Below are positions 27,616 through 34,687 of a stretch of DNA of 64,000 bases, one piece after another. Position 1 is the first letter of the stretch. Each line of letters starts with the position of its first letter. Both the position numbers and the translations under genes were made by a program. The notes beneath the pieces are model-generated. The model saw only the letters and a program-made list of their open reading frames with translations, made no database searches and was not told the origin of the DNA. Source of the DNA: Xanthobacter tagetidis (GTDB taxonomy: Bacteria; Pseudomonadota; Alphaproteobacteria; Rhizobiales; Xanthobacteraceae); NCBI RefSeq assembly GCF_003667445.1, contig NZ_RCTF01000001.1:310001-374000 (forward strand), written 5' to 3'.

Positions 27616-27957
27616 TTAAAGCAGACCCAGTTCGAGCTGCACCTCTTCCGACATGCGGGAGCGGTCCCAGGGCGGGTCGAACACGAGGTTGACCTTCACC
27701 TCGGCGACGTCCGGCAGCGTGCGCACCGCCTCCTCCACCCATCGCAGCATCTCCCCGGCCACCGGGCAGCCCGGGGCGGTGAGCGTCATGTCGATCTCCA
27801 CCGCGGCGGCGGTGCGCCAGTCGATGCGGTAGATCAGGCCGAGGTCGTAGATGTTCACCGGGATTTCCGGGTCGTGCACCGTGCGCAGCGCGGCGATCAC
27901 GCGCTCCGTCCTCTCCGCCGTGTCGGGGGGCAGGGTGGCAATGTCGAGGTCCGTCAT
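27616..27957 (-). CDS. SufT-like (DUF59/MIP18) Fe-S assembly protein
   Basis: 113 residues from ATG 27957. The MIP18/DUF59 core is plain: VHDPEIPVNIYDLGLIYRI and TLTAPGCPVAGEM, with the reactive Cys of the family, ending VNLVFDPPWDRSRMSEE. Proteins of this family help deliver Fe-S clusters to targets, often next to suf genes. A longer frame to 28197 runs through non-coding DNA. It follows the TPR gene by 200 bases on the same strand and lies inside the nif island, so a nif-dedicated role is likely. Confidence 0.88.
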   Translation of the reverse strand: MTDLDIATLPPDTAERTERVIAALRTVHDPEIPVNIYDLGLIYRIDWRTAAAVEIDMTLTAPGCPVAGEMLRWVEEAVRTLPDVAEVKVNLVFDPPWDRSRMSEEVQLELGLL

Positions 27958-28157
27958 GTCGTGCCGCCTTTCCTGGCGCCGGACGGCGCCTGCGAGGGCC
28001 GGTCTCATCGCACCGGAGCCGCCGCGGCGATGCCTGCCGTGCGTGGCAGGGCAAAGGCTTGCGACGCCTCCGGTCTCATGAGGGGGAGCCGTGCAAGCGC
28101 GATGCCACGCACGGCCGCGGGACGGGATGACGCAGGATCGCGGGCGTTTCGGCTCTG

Positions 28158-28652
28158 TCAGCGCAGCCCCGCGGCCAGTTCCGCCACCACCGGCCACCCC
28201 ACCGCGCCCGTGGGATCGAGCACCCGCAGCGCGTCGAGCATCGCGGCCGCCGCCTCCGGCTCCTCCCGGCGCAGGTGGATGAAGGCCAGTGCCTTCAGGG
28301 TGTAGAGCGCGAACCGCGCGGCCCCGTCGGCGGCGAGCGGCTGCGGCGACCAGGCGCGCCAGTCGGCGGGCCAGCCGGCCTGCCGCGCCGCCTCTTGAAG
28401 CCCGCTCCGGGCGGCGCCGAGCGCCGCGTCCAGATTGCCCTGGTAGGTGTGGATTTTGTAGAGGCAGAAATAGACCGGCAGGGCCTCCGGCGCCGCCGCC
28501 AGCGCCTTCCGGAACAGCGCCTCCGCCGCCGCACGGTCCCGCCGGTAGGCGACGACGCCCTGCTGGAGCAGGTCGTCGATCTCCCGCGGCAGGTCGCCGA
28601 AATTGGTCGTGTCCGGCGAAAGGCGCAGCTCGATCGGATGCGGTGCGCTCAT
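28158..28652 (-). CDS. TPR-like protein in the nif island
   Basis: 164 residues from ATG 28652, which overlaps the upstream stop by four bases (ATGA). Helical repeat pattern: AAAEALFRKALAAAPEALPVYFCLYKIHTYQGNLDAAL and a later ALYTLKALAFIHLRREEPEAA, as in tetratricopeptide proteins. It resembles the protein at 35782-36321: both share YFxLYKxxxYxGxLxxAL-type and LKGxAxxxLR-type segments and a WPADWR/LPADWR motif. Such proteins bind partner proteins; a chaperone role for nitrogenase or its cofactor machinery is inference. Confidence 0.75.
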   Translation of the reverse strand: MSAPHPIELRLSPDTTNFGDLPREIDDLLQQGVVAYRRDRAAAEALFRKALAAAPEALPVYFCLYKIHTYQGNLDAALGAARSGLQEAARQAGWPADWRAWSPQPLAADGAARFALYTLKALAFIHLRREEPEAAAAMLDALRVLDPTGAVGWPVVAELAAGLR

Positions 28653-29515
28653 CGCACGAGGTGCATCTGCGGGGCGGAGGTCGCCCGCTCGGCCTTGTGC
28701 CGGGCGAGCGCGCGCGTGACGCCCTTGGCGATGGCGCCGGCGCGCGTATCGATGCCGGTCCAGCTCGCGCTGCGCCCGCGCGGATCGACCTCCAGCAGCT
28801 TCATGCCCTTCGGCACCTCCGTGCCGTCGCGGGCCACGCCGCGCACGAAGCCGTCGAACGGCGCACGCACCGGCGTGCCGGCCAGATAGCCGACGATGAA
28901 ATCCTTGTAGACGCGGGTGCCGATCTCGATCGCGGTGTGCCAGCGTCCCGCCGCCTCGGCCCGCGCGAAGCGCGCCGCAAGCTGGCCGCCGAGGCTGGAG
29001 GGCACCCCGTCCGGCGGCGCGGTGGTGCCATCGGTGATGACGCGGCCGGCGAGGCCGGGGCGGGTCTCCACCGCCACGTCGCAATTGAAGCCGCTGGAGA
29101 AGCCCGGCCCCACCCCCACCGTGAACTGGCCGAGACGCCTGAGGTCCGGCGTCACCTGGTATTTGTGCATGCGGGCGTCGACCAGGATGTCGATCGCGCC
29201 GATGACGATGAGGTCGAGCAGGCCGAGATCGGTCACCATCACGCCGGCCCCGGTGGTGAGGCGCTCGCGGATCTCCATGCTGCTCCCGGCGCGCGCCGCC
29301 ACCACCCCGGCGAGCGCCGCCGCATCGTCGTAGAGCGCGTCGTGGAACGCCATGCGGCGGCGGATCACCGGCGGCACGGGATCGTGCGAGAGGACGACGC
29401 CGTAGCCGGCCCAGAACAGGTGGACCGCCACGGCGGACGCGATCTCGTTGGTGCCGAGGATGACGGCGAAGGGGGGAAGGGCCCCGCGCCGGCTCCCCTG
29501 TCTCATGTCGCTCAT
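28649..29515 (-). CDS. EF2563/YqeB-like molybdenum-hydroxylase-system protein
   Basis: 288 residues. It begins with an FAVILGTNEIASAVAVHLFWAGYGVVLS nucleotide-fold segment, followed by AFHDALYDDA and a carboxyl half with TRVYKDFIVGYLAGTPVRAPFDGFVRG. This matches, from recall, the proteins annotated EF2563 family selenium-dependent molybdenum hydroxylase system, related to XdhC/YqeB. Those genes go with molybdoenzyme maturation, so a part in molybdenum or cofactor handling is plausible here. It heads its own unit: a -24/-12 promoter at 29546-29561 and a NifA-type site at 29664-29679 lie upstream. Confidence 0.7.
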   Translation of the reverse strand: MSDMRQGSRRGALPPFAVILGTNEIASAVAVHLFWAGYGVVLSHDPVPPVIRRRMAFHDALYDDAAALAGVVAARAGSSMEIRERLTTGAGVMVTDLGLLDLIVIGAIDILVDARMHKYQVTPDLRRLGQFTVGVGPGFSSGFNCDVAVETRPGLAGRVITDGTTAPPDGVPSSLGGQLAARFARAEAAGRWHTAIEIGTRVYKDFIVGYLAGTPVRAPFDGFVRGVARDGTEVPKGMKLLEVDPRGRSASWTGIDTRAGAIAKGVTRALARHKAERATSAPQMHLVR

Positions 29516-29545
29516 GTGCGGTCCTCAACTGGGCTGATGCCGAGA

Positions 29546-29561
29546 AGCAAGAGCCAGGCCG
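29546..29561 (-). promoter_or_regulatory. Sigma54 -24/-12 promoter for the Mo-hydroxylase-like unit
   Basis: On the minus strand the sequence reads CGGCCTGGCTCTTGCTT: GG at 29560-29559 and GC at 29548-29547, spaced N10, with the TTGCTT -12 element. Transcription would start near 29535, about 20 bases before the ATG at 29515. A TGT-N10-ACA site lies about 105 bases upstream. Confidence 0.7.
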
Positions 29562-29663
29562 TTTCCGGGCACCACCCGGCCGGACCGCGCCGAACCGCTA
29601 TTTCCCACAGGGGCGAACGGCATGCGGGCGGCGTCGCATCCCGGACAGCGCGCCGCGCCGCCC

Positions 29664-29679
29664 TGTCGCATGTCCGACA
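29664..29679. promoter_or_regulatory. NifA upstream activator site (TGT-N10-ACA)
   Basis: TGTCGCATGTCCGACA. It lies between the minus-strand Mo-hydroxylase-like gene and the plus-strand bolA gene. It is at normal distance from the 29546 promoter; whether it also drives bolA is unclear because no -24/-12 box with correct spacing is seen on the plus strand. Confidence 0.65.
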
Positions 29680-29802
29680 CGCTGTTCCGGGCAAGGCCGG
29701 CCGGCGCGCCGCCGCCCCGCGCCATCGGCGCCGCGGCGGTTGCGGCGGGCCGGTTGGTTTCCCGCTTGCATGAAGCAGCGCAATTTCGAGGGAGACACAG
29801 CG

Positions 29803-30036
29803 ATGGCCATGGCGGCAGCCGACATCGAACAGCTCGTGAAGGCGGCGTTTCCGGATGCCGAGGTGGTGATCGTGGACCTCGCCGGCGACGGCGACCACTA
29901 CGCCGCGCGCATCACGTCGGAGGCCTTCAAGGGCAAGAGCCGGGTGCAGCAGCACCAGATGGTCTACGCGGCGCTGAAGGGGAACATGGGCGGCGTGCTC
30001 CACGCCCTCGCTCTGGAGACCATCGCCCCCGCCTGA
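29803..30036 (+). CDS. BolA/IbaG family protein
   Basis: 77 residues from ATG 29803 with GAGGGAGA upstream; an earlier ATG at 29740 is less likely. BolA fold pattern: [51 protein letters not shown], including the conserved H of the Fe-S/glutaredoxin interface. BolA proteins bind monothiol glutaredoxins through a shared [2Fe-2S] cluster. The next gene is exactly such a glutaredoxin, so the pair likely serves cluster trafficking within the nif island. Confidence 0.9.
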   Translation: MAMAAADIEQLVKAAFPDAEVVIVDLAGDGDHYAARITSEAFKGKSRVQQHQMVYAALKGNMGGVLHALALETIAPA

Positions 30037-30089
30037 CCCGCGCCGGGCCGGGCTTTCATCCGCAACAGGATTTTCTCAGGAGACATGCC

Positions 30090-30422
30090 ATGGGCAGCAC
30101 CAGTGACCGCATCAAGTCCATCATCGACGGCGCCGACGTGGTGCTGTTCATGAAGGGCGCTCCCGCCGCCCCGCAGTGCGGCTTCTCCGGCGCCGTGGTC
30201 CAGGTGCTGGCGCAGGTGGGCGTGCCGTTCGCGAGCTTCGACGTGCTCTCGGACCCCTATGTGCGCGAGGGCATCAAGGAATTCTCGAACTGGCCGACCA
30301 TCCCGCAGCTCTATGTGAAGGGCGAGTTCGTGGGCGGCTGCGACATCGTGCGCGAGATGTTCAAGGCCGGCGAGTTGCAGGCCCTGCTGGCCGAGAAGGG
30401 CATCCTCGCCCCGGCACAGTGA
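30090..30422 (+). CDS. grxD: Monothiol glutaredoxin (Grx4/GrxD type)
   Basis: 110 residues from ATG 30090 (AGGAGA upstream). The active site is the monothiol CGFS in [10 protein letters not shown], with the glutathione-binding [19 protein letters not shown] block. Proteins of this class carry a [2Fe-2S] cluster and pass it to carrier proteins, often with BolA. It lies 53 bases after the BolA gene. Both are the only plus-strand genes in this part of the island and are probably an operon. Confidence 0.95.
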   Translation: MGSTSDRIKSIIDGADVVLFMKGAPAAPQCGFSGAVVQVLAQVGVPFASFDVLSDPYVREGIKEFSNWPTIPQLYVKGEFVGGCDIVREMFKAGELQALLAEKGILAPAQ

Positions 30423-30429
30423 GCGCAGT

Positions 30430-30861
30430 TCAGGCCCCCGGCCGGTGGCCCGCGTCGTGCGGATTGCCGGCCGTGTTGCGCATCCAGTCGGCGAGCTTGG
30501 CGAGGGTGGCGTAGATCGCCTCGCGCGCCGCGGCGTCCGCCACGGTCTCGTCCAGCGCGCCGCGCATGCACAGGAGCCACGCGTCGCGCTCCGCGTCGCC
30601 GATGGGAAAGCCCAGGTGCCGCTGGCGCAGGCGCGGATGGCCCTTTTCCGGCGTGTAGAGCGCCGGCCCGCCGGTCCATTCGGTGAGATAGCGCTTCAGC
30701 ACCTGCCGGATGGGGGCGAGGTCGTCGGGATGCATGGCGCGGATGCCCTCCGCCTCCGGCAGGCGGTCCATTCGGTCGTAGAAGGCCTCGACCAGGCGAT
30801 CAATGACCGCCACGCCGCCGAGGCGCTCGAACATGGTGATCTCCTGAACCGCCTCGCTCAT
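30430..30861 (-). CDS. Truncated haemoglobin (group II type)
   Basis: 143 residues from ATG 30861 with GAAGG before it. Two-over-two globin features: FERLGGVAVIDRLVEAFYDRM (B helix with Phe/Tyr pair), LYTPEKGHPRLRQRHLGFPI with the proximal His, and the DAWLLCMRGAL segment with the G8 Trp of group II. Such globins bind O2 or NO with high affinity. Being the last gene of the long nifB operon, it probably protects nitrogenase or supplies oxygen under microaerobic conditions; this is inference. Confidence 0.88.
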   Translation of the reverse strand: MSEAVQEITMFERLGGVAVIDRLVEAFYDRMDRLPEAEGIRAMHPDDLAPIRQVLKRYLTEWTGGPALYTPEKGHPRLRQRHLGFPIGDAERDAWLLCMRGALDETVADAAAREAIYATLAKLADWMRNTAGNPHDAGHRPGA

Positions 30862-30890
30862 ATCCGTCCTTCCCGGCGCGGAGCGCGCCG

Positions 30891-31058
30891 CTATTCTTCC
30901 ATGTTCGGCAGGAGGATAACCTCCGCCGGCGCGCCCGGCCCCTGGCCGGGAACGAAGTCGAGCGCGCTCACCAGAGAGAGCCCGCCGTCGCTCTCCATCA
31001 GCACCACCGCCTCGGGCGGCAGGCTGGCGAGCGCCTCCAGGAGCTGGGCGACCGTCAT
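30891..31058 (-). CDS. 55-residue protein of unknown function
   Basis: ATG 31058 to TAG 30891 encodes MTVAQLLEALASLPPEAVVLMESDGG.. and ends in PNMEE. The LLEALASLPPEAVVLME pattern is compact and looks like a real folded domain. The gene sits tightly between the DUF6156-like gene (10 bases) and the globin gene (29 bases) in the nifB operon. No family recognised. Confidence 0.6.
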   Translation of the reverse strand: MTVAQLLEALASLPPEAVVLMESDGGLSLVSALDFVPGQGPGAPAEVILLPNMEE

Positions 31059-31068
31059 TGCCGCCCCC

Positions 31069-31422
31069 TCAGCCGCCGCCGACGAGGCGGCCGGCCTCGT
31101 CGTAGAGAAGCTCGGAAGGCTCCTCGTCCAGCATCGCCACCACCGCCCGGGCCAACGCGCCGCTGGCGTGATAGCCGTAGCTGTGGGTCAGCTCCACCTC
31201 GCCATAGACCACCTTCTCGAACCCGGTCAGCCGGCCGGCCGCGTCGTAATAGGCGCGGATATAGGTGTTGCGATGGCCGAGCCCTTCCTCGGGAAGCGGG
31301 CTCACCAGGTTGAAGGGCAGCTTCACGCCCGAATAGGACAGGAAATAGCGGCAGGCGACGCGCGCGCCATCCCCCGACGGGGTCGAGGATGCGGCGCTCG
31401 AAGAAAGGGACATTGCAGCCAT
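31069..31422 (-). CDS. DUF6156-like nif-associated protein
   Basis: 117 residues; the first 20 are low complexity, so ATG 31413 is an alternative start. The core RYFLSYSGVKLPFNLVSPLPEEGLGHRNTYIRAYYDAAGRLTGFEKVVYGEVELTHSYGYHASGAL recalls the family now called DUF6156, found beside nif genes in several proteobacteria. The repeated AYYDxAGRLTGFEK and YDEAGRLVGGG segments look like RHS/YD-type beta repeats. No catalytic residues are evident. It lies six bases after the small Rieske gene. Confidence 0.7.
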   Translation of the reverse strand: MAAMSLSSSAASSTPSGDGARVACRYFLSYSGVKLPFNLVSPLPEEGLGHRNTYIRAYYDAAGRLTGFEKVVYGEVELTHSYGYHASGALARAVVAMLDEEPSELLYDEAGRLVGGG

Positions 31423-31427
31423 TCGCC

Positions 31428-31874
31428 TCAGCCCGGATGGATCATGATGTCCATGGTCTCGTCGTCGCCGTCATAGCCGCTCGCGCCGTCATCCTCGACG
31501 AGAGCGATGCCGCACAGGCACACGTCCGATCCCATGAGCGCCAGCGGGATGGGCTCAAGGCTCGCGCCCTGGCACGGGCCTTCCAGGCACAGGCCGCTCG
31601 CGATCTCGAACTTCGCCCCGTGGCGGCCGCAGCGCAGATGCGCCTTGTCGGGCGTGAAAAAGCTGCCGTCGCCGATATTGAGCCAGACCTTCCCGTGCGG
31701 GCAGGCATTGAGGTAGCCCACGAATTCGCGCGGGCGCACCCGCACCACGACGATGCCGTAGGGCCGCGCCTCGCCCTCGTCCGTCCGCCGCGACAGGCTG
31801 AAGGCCTTCGCGCCGCCGGGCGGGATGCTCTCGGCCTCGCAGATGGCATAGACCTCGATGCCCGGTTGCGTCAT
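31428..31874 (-). CDS. Small Rieske [2Fe-2S] protein
   Basis: 148 residues from ATG 31874. Rieske ligands are Cys58-x-His60 (ACPHGKVW) and Cys82-x2-His85 (CGRHGAKFE). No oxygenase catalytic domain or membrane anchor is attached, so it is a soluble Rieske ferredoxin-like electron carrier or oxygen-sensing partner. A second protein of the same design is at 42872-43285; they share the EGPCxGxxLxPxxL block near the C terminus. It belongs to the nifB operon. Confidence 0.85.
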   Translation of the reverse strand: MTQPGIEVYAICEAESIPPGGAKAFSLSRRTDEGEARPYGIVVVRVRPREFVGYLNACPHGKVWLNIGDGSFFTPDKAHLRCGRHGAKFEIASGLCLEGPCQGASLEPIPLALMGSDVCLCGIALVEDDGASGYDGDDETMDIMIHPG

Positions 31875-31885
31875 GGCCGGCGCCT

Positions 31886-32125
31886 TCAGGCGGCGGCGCC
31901 GGCGGCGGCCGCCTTCAGCGCATCGAACTCGGCGCGGGGAATGCGGAACACCCCGCGCCCGCCGGACAGCGGCTGGAAATAGGACGGGTCCGAATTCTCG
32001 CGCAGGTAGAAGAACCATTCCTGCGGCGTCAGGCCCGACGGGCGCTCGCCGATCTCCACCACCGTGGCGTCGGGCGCGAAGCGGGCGTGGACGAGAATCT
32101 TGGCTTCCGTGGTCTGGGCGTCCAT
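31886..32125 (-). CDS. Small nif-operon protein of unknown function
   Basis: 79 residues: MDAQTTEAKILVHARFAPDATVVEIGERPSGLTPQEWFFYLRENS... with an LSGGRGVFRIPRAEFDAL block and an Ala-rich tail. The even spacing of hydrophobic residues suggests a small alpha/beta fold. I believe similar small proteins occur in other rhizobial nif clusters but cannot name a family. It is 11 bases upstream of the Rieske gene in the nifB operon. Confidence 0.65.
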   Translation of the reverse strand: MDAQTTEAKILVHARFAPDATVVEIGERPSGLTPQEWFFYLRENSDPSYFQPLSGGRGVFRIPRAEFDALKAAAAGAAA

Positions 32126-32188
32126 GGGATCACTCCGTCTCGTGGGTGGGCGGGCGAGGCGCGGCGCGCCTCCCCGCGATTGAGGGCG

Positions 32189-32500
32189 TCAGAAGCCCGA
32201 GAACTCGCCGAGCAGTTCCACCTTGACGTTCTCGGTGCCCAGCACCTGCGCGAAGCAGGCGATGCGGGACTTCGAGCCGACGCCGACGATGGTGTCGAGC
32301 TTCTCGTTCTCCTCGCGCGTGGTCTTGGAGATGCCCTTGCGGCCCTCCAGCACGAAGATGTGCGCCGCGTCGCCGCAATTCTCCGGGCTCTGCTCGGGCA
32401 AGGTCGGCACGACCTCGCGGATGGCGCTCCAGAGATTGGTGCCCTCGGGCACCTCGATGCTCTTGCTGGCGGGAAGAACCGTGACAGTAATCGTGGACAT
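32189..32500 (-). CDS. [2Fe-2S] ferredoxin-fold protein lacking the usual cysteine ligands
   Basis: 103 residues from ATG 32500. The overall pattern is that of adrenodoxin/plant-type ferredoxin: an N-terminal beta pair with EVPEGTNLWSAI, then HIFVLEG where ferredoxins have CHVYVEEG, the EENEKLD helix and SRIACFAQV near the end. The ligand positions C-x5-C-x2-C are Gln37, Gly43 and Ala46 here. Only Cys82 matches a ligand, with a single displaced Cys42. It cannot hold a normal cluster unless through a partner. It follows the DegT-like gene in the nifB operon. See findings. Confidence 0.75.
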   Translation of the reverse strand: MSTITVTVLPASKSIEVPEGTNLWSAIREVVPTLPEQSPENCGDAAHIFVLEGRKGISKTTREENEKLDTIVGVGSKSRIACFAQVLGTENVKVELLGEFSGF

Positions 32501-32574
32501 TGCCCTGCTCCGTTGGTGTCGATCTTGTCGTGACCTTCGGCTTGACGTGCCGTCTTGGTCGGCTCTCTGCGGCC

Positions 32575-33774
32575 TCAGTAGATGGCGGCGCCTGCCCCCA
32601 CGTTCACCGAGGCGTCCTTCATCGTCGCGACGATGAACTCGATCTCGTCCTCGGCGAGGTGCCCATGGAACGGCAGCGCCACCGCCCGGTCGGCCACCTT
32701 CTCGGTGACCAGGAGGTCGCCCTTGCGATATCCGAGGTCGAAATAGTGCCGCTGGAGATGCAGCGGGTTGGCGTAGGCGGCGGCCTCGACGCGCTCGACG
32801 CCGAGATCCTCGACAATGGCGTCGCGGCTCGATTTCGAGAAGCGCGTGCCGAGATGGACCAGGTAGAGGAACCAGTGCACCTCGGTGACGTCCGGCCCCA
32901 CATAGGGGTCCTTGATGCCTTCGAAGGACTGCACATACTGGTAGTAGAGCTGCTCGGTGAGGCGGCGCCGCTCCAGGATCTCGTCGATCCGCTTGAGCTG
33001 GGCGAGGCCGAGCGCGGCGGTGAGGTCGCTGATCGGCGCCTGGAACGGCGCGTTCATGGAGACCACGACGGAGGAGCGCTCCTCCAGCCGGTGGGAGCGC
33101 AGGCGCCGCAGCGCCATGGCGATGTCCACGTCGTCGGTCACCAGCATGCCGCCCTCGCCGCACACCAGCGGGCCGGGCTGCGAGAAGTCGAACACCGCGA
33201 CATCGCCGAACGTGCCCACCAGCCGGTCCTTGTAGCGCGAGCCGATGGCCTCGGTGGAATCCTCGATCAGGATCAGCCCGCGTTCGTCCGCGAGCGCGCG
33301 CAGCGGGTCCCAGGCGGCCGGGTGGCCGTTGGTGTTGGCGGCGACGATGGCCTTGGTGTTTTCGGTAATCTTCAGCGCCGCCTTCTCCGGCACCAGCGTT
33401 CCGGCCCAATAGTCGATGTCGGCGAACACCGGCCGCGCGCCGCAGAGCGTCACGGCGTGGGCGGTCTCGCGGAAGGAATAGGCCGAGCACACCACCTCGT
33501 CGCCCGCACCGATGCCGTAGGCCTTCAGCGCCAGAAGCAAACCGAGCGTGCCGGAGGGCACGGCGACGGCATAAGCGCGTCCGACATAGGCCGCGAAGGC
33601 GGCCTCGAACGCCTCCATCACCGGCCCGCCGGACAGACGCGGCGAGCGGATCACCGCGTCGATGGCAGCAAGCTCCGCCGTCGTCACGTCCGGGTCGGAC
33701 AGGGGAATGAAGCGGCCCTCGGGCAGGCTGGGTGCGGCGTCGAGGTCGTCGTCCATCACCGCGGGCTCGCTCAT
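32575..33774 (-). CDS. DegT/DnrJ/EryC1/StrS-family protein lacking the PLP lysine
   Basis: 399 residues from ATG 33774, overlapping the upstream stop by four bases. The fold-type I aminotransferase family is clear: VPSGTLGLLLALKAYGIGAGDEV, LILIEDSTEAIGSRYKDRLVGTFGD and CGEGGMLVTDD. In active members the loop before GEGG carries the Schiff-base lysine (FSFHxxKNIxxGEGG). Here it reads FDFSQPGPLVCGEGG, so the lysine position is Gly201. It is therefore unlikely to be a normal transaminase. Operon position (nifB unit) points to a binding or scaffold role in nitrogen fixation. The longer frame to 34056 overlaps the next gene and is not used. Confidence 0.88.
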   Translation of the reverse strand: MSEPAVMDDDLDAAPSLPEGRFIPLSDPDVTTAELAAIDAVIRSPRLSGGPVMEAFEAAFAAYVGRAYAVAVPSGTLGLLLALKAYGIGAGDEVVCSAYSFRETAHAVTLCGARPVFADIDYWAGTLVPEKAALKITENTKAIVAANTNGHPAAWDPLRALADERGLILIEDSTEAIGSRYKDRLVGTFGDVAVFDFSQPGPLVCGEGGMLVTDDVDIAMALRRLRSHRLEERSSVVVSMNAPFQAPISDLTAALGLAQLKRIDEILERRRLTEQLYYQYVQSFEGIKDPYVGPDVTEVHWFLYLVHLGTRFSKSSRDAIVEDLGVERVEAAAYANPLHLQRHYFDLGYRKGDLLVTEKVADRAVALPFHGHLAEDEIEFIVATMKDASVNVGAGAAIY

Positions 33775-34040
33775 GGCGCATCGCTCCGTCTGGCGAGCAC
33801 GAGGCCGGTGGCCCGCGCGGGATCGTCGGTGAGCTGGACGCAGTGGTCGCGGGCGTCCATCAGGTGGAGGTCGTAGGCGCCCACCGTGCGGAACGGCGCC
33901 TCCACCACGTCGGAGGCGTCGCAGCGGGTGAAGGCGACGCCGGGAAAGCGCGCGCGCAGGGCCGGAAAGACCTGCCCGTCCGCCGGCGGCGCCGCCAGCA
34001 TGCCGGCGATCACGCCGAGGTCGTCCTCGTTCAGCGCCAT
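33771..34040 (-). CDS. DUF6129-like nif-associated protein
   Basis: 89 residues: VFPALRARFPGVAFTRCDASDV..., GAYDLHLMDARDHCVQLTDDPARATGLVLA. The ending and the LRARFPGVxFT block match my memory of DUF6129, a small family tied to nif clusters. Two cysteines are present but no recognised cluster motif. Translation is coupled to the DegT-like gene that follows (ATGA overlap). Function unknown. Confidence 0.7.
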   Translation of the reverse strand: MALNEDDLGVIAGMLAAPPADGQVFPALRARFPGVAFTRCDASDVVEAPFRTVGAYDLHLMDARDHCVQLTDDPARATGLVLARRSDAP

Positions 34041-34075
34041 GGTCCCACTCCCTCAAGGCGCCCGCGCGGGCGGGC

Positions 34076-34432
34076 TCACTGCCAGAACTTGCGGTGCTCG
34101 TCGAAGGTCAGCACATCGAGCACGGCGGACAGCCGGGCATGGCGGCAGTCCCACGCCCACAGCCCCTTGCCGTGGTCCTTGCGGAACAGGTCCCACTGTC
34201 CCTGCTCCTCGTCGAACAGCAGCAGCGCGATGTCGACGATGCCGCCGTCCGGGTCGATGTTGCGCGAGCAGCAGGCGCTCTCGATCCGGTAGCCGCCGGG
34301 CACCGGCTGTACCGCCGGCTCGACATAGCGGTAGCGGCGCCGCGTCTTCAGCGCCCGCTCCACCCGGCGCTTGTCGAGATCGTTCGGCTGGGCCTTGCCG
34401 CCCATGGACATGCCGAGCATTGTCGCGGCCAT
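34076..34432 (-). CDS. Nif-operon protein of unknown function
   Basis: 118 residues with RRYRYVEPAVQPVPGGYRIESACCSRNIDPDGGIVDIALLLFDEEQGQWDLFRKDHG. The CCSRNIDPDGG segment and aromatic strands suggest a small beta-sheet protein. It is basic near the N terminus. It lies 12 bases after the shorter NifZ gene. I recognise the general look of a conserved nif-cluster protein but no certain family. Confidence 0.7.
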   Translation of the reverse strand: MAATMLGMSMGGKAQPNDLDKRRVERALKTRRRYRYVEPAVQPVPGGYRIESACCSRNIDPDGGIVDIALLLFDEEQGQWDLFRKDHGKGLWAWDCRHARLSAVLDVLTFDEHRKFWQ

Positions 34433-34444
34433 GGCGCGCCCCCA

Positions 34445-34687
34445 TCACACCGGCTCGATCTCTTCTTCGAGGCAGCCCACCACGAGCCGCTCGGTGAACT
34501 CGACCAGGTAGATCGGCGTGTTGCTGTCGGTGTGCATGCCCACCTGGACGATCTCGCCGGTGGTGCCCTCGGCCGCCAGCAGCGCGTCCTCCGGCACGTC
34601 CGGATAGCCGCCGTCGTTGCGCAGCTCGATCAGGGTCTTCACCCTCTGGCCCCACTGGAATTTCGGGGAGCGCGGCTCGAACATCAT
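34445..34687 (-). CDS. nifZ: NifZ family protein (second copy)
   Basis: 80 residues: PKFQWGQRVKTLIELRNDGGYPDVPEDALLAAEGTTGEIVQVGMHTDSNTPIYLVEFTERLVVGCLEEE. The NifZ pattern (G-x-V-x-x-x-x-x-x-RNDG and VGxxxx...IYxVxF) is clear. NifZ helps mature the second P-cluster pair of the MoFe protein. This copy overlaps the longer NifZ gene upstream by four bases. The two differ strongly, so they are old paralogues. Confidence 0.85.
   Translation of the reverse strand: MMFEPRSPKFQWGQRVKTLIELRNDGGYPDVPEDALLAAEGTTGEIVQVGMHTDSNTPIYLVEFTERLVVGCLEEEIEPV

Noticed and set aside
29754..29769. Sigma54-like box before bolA (TTGG...CTTGCA)
   Set aside because: Spacing between GG and GC is 12, not 10, so it does not fit the consensus.
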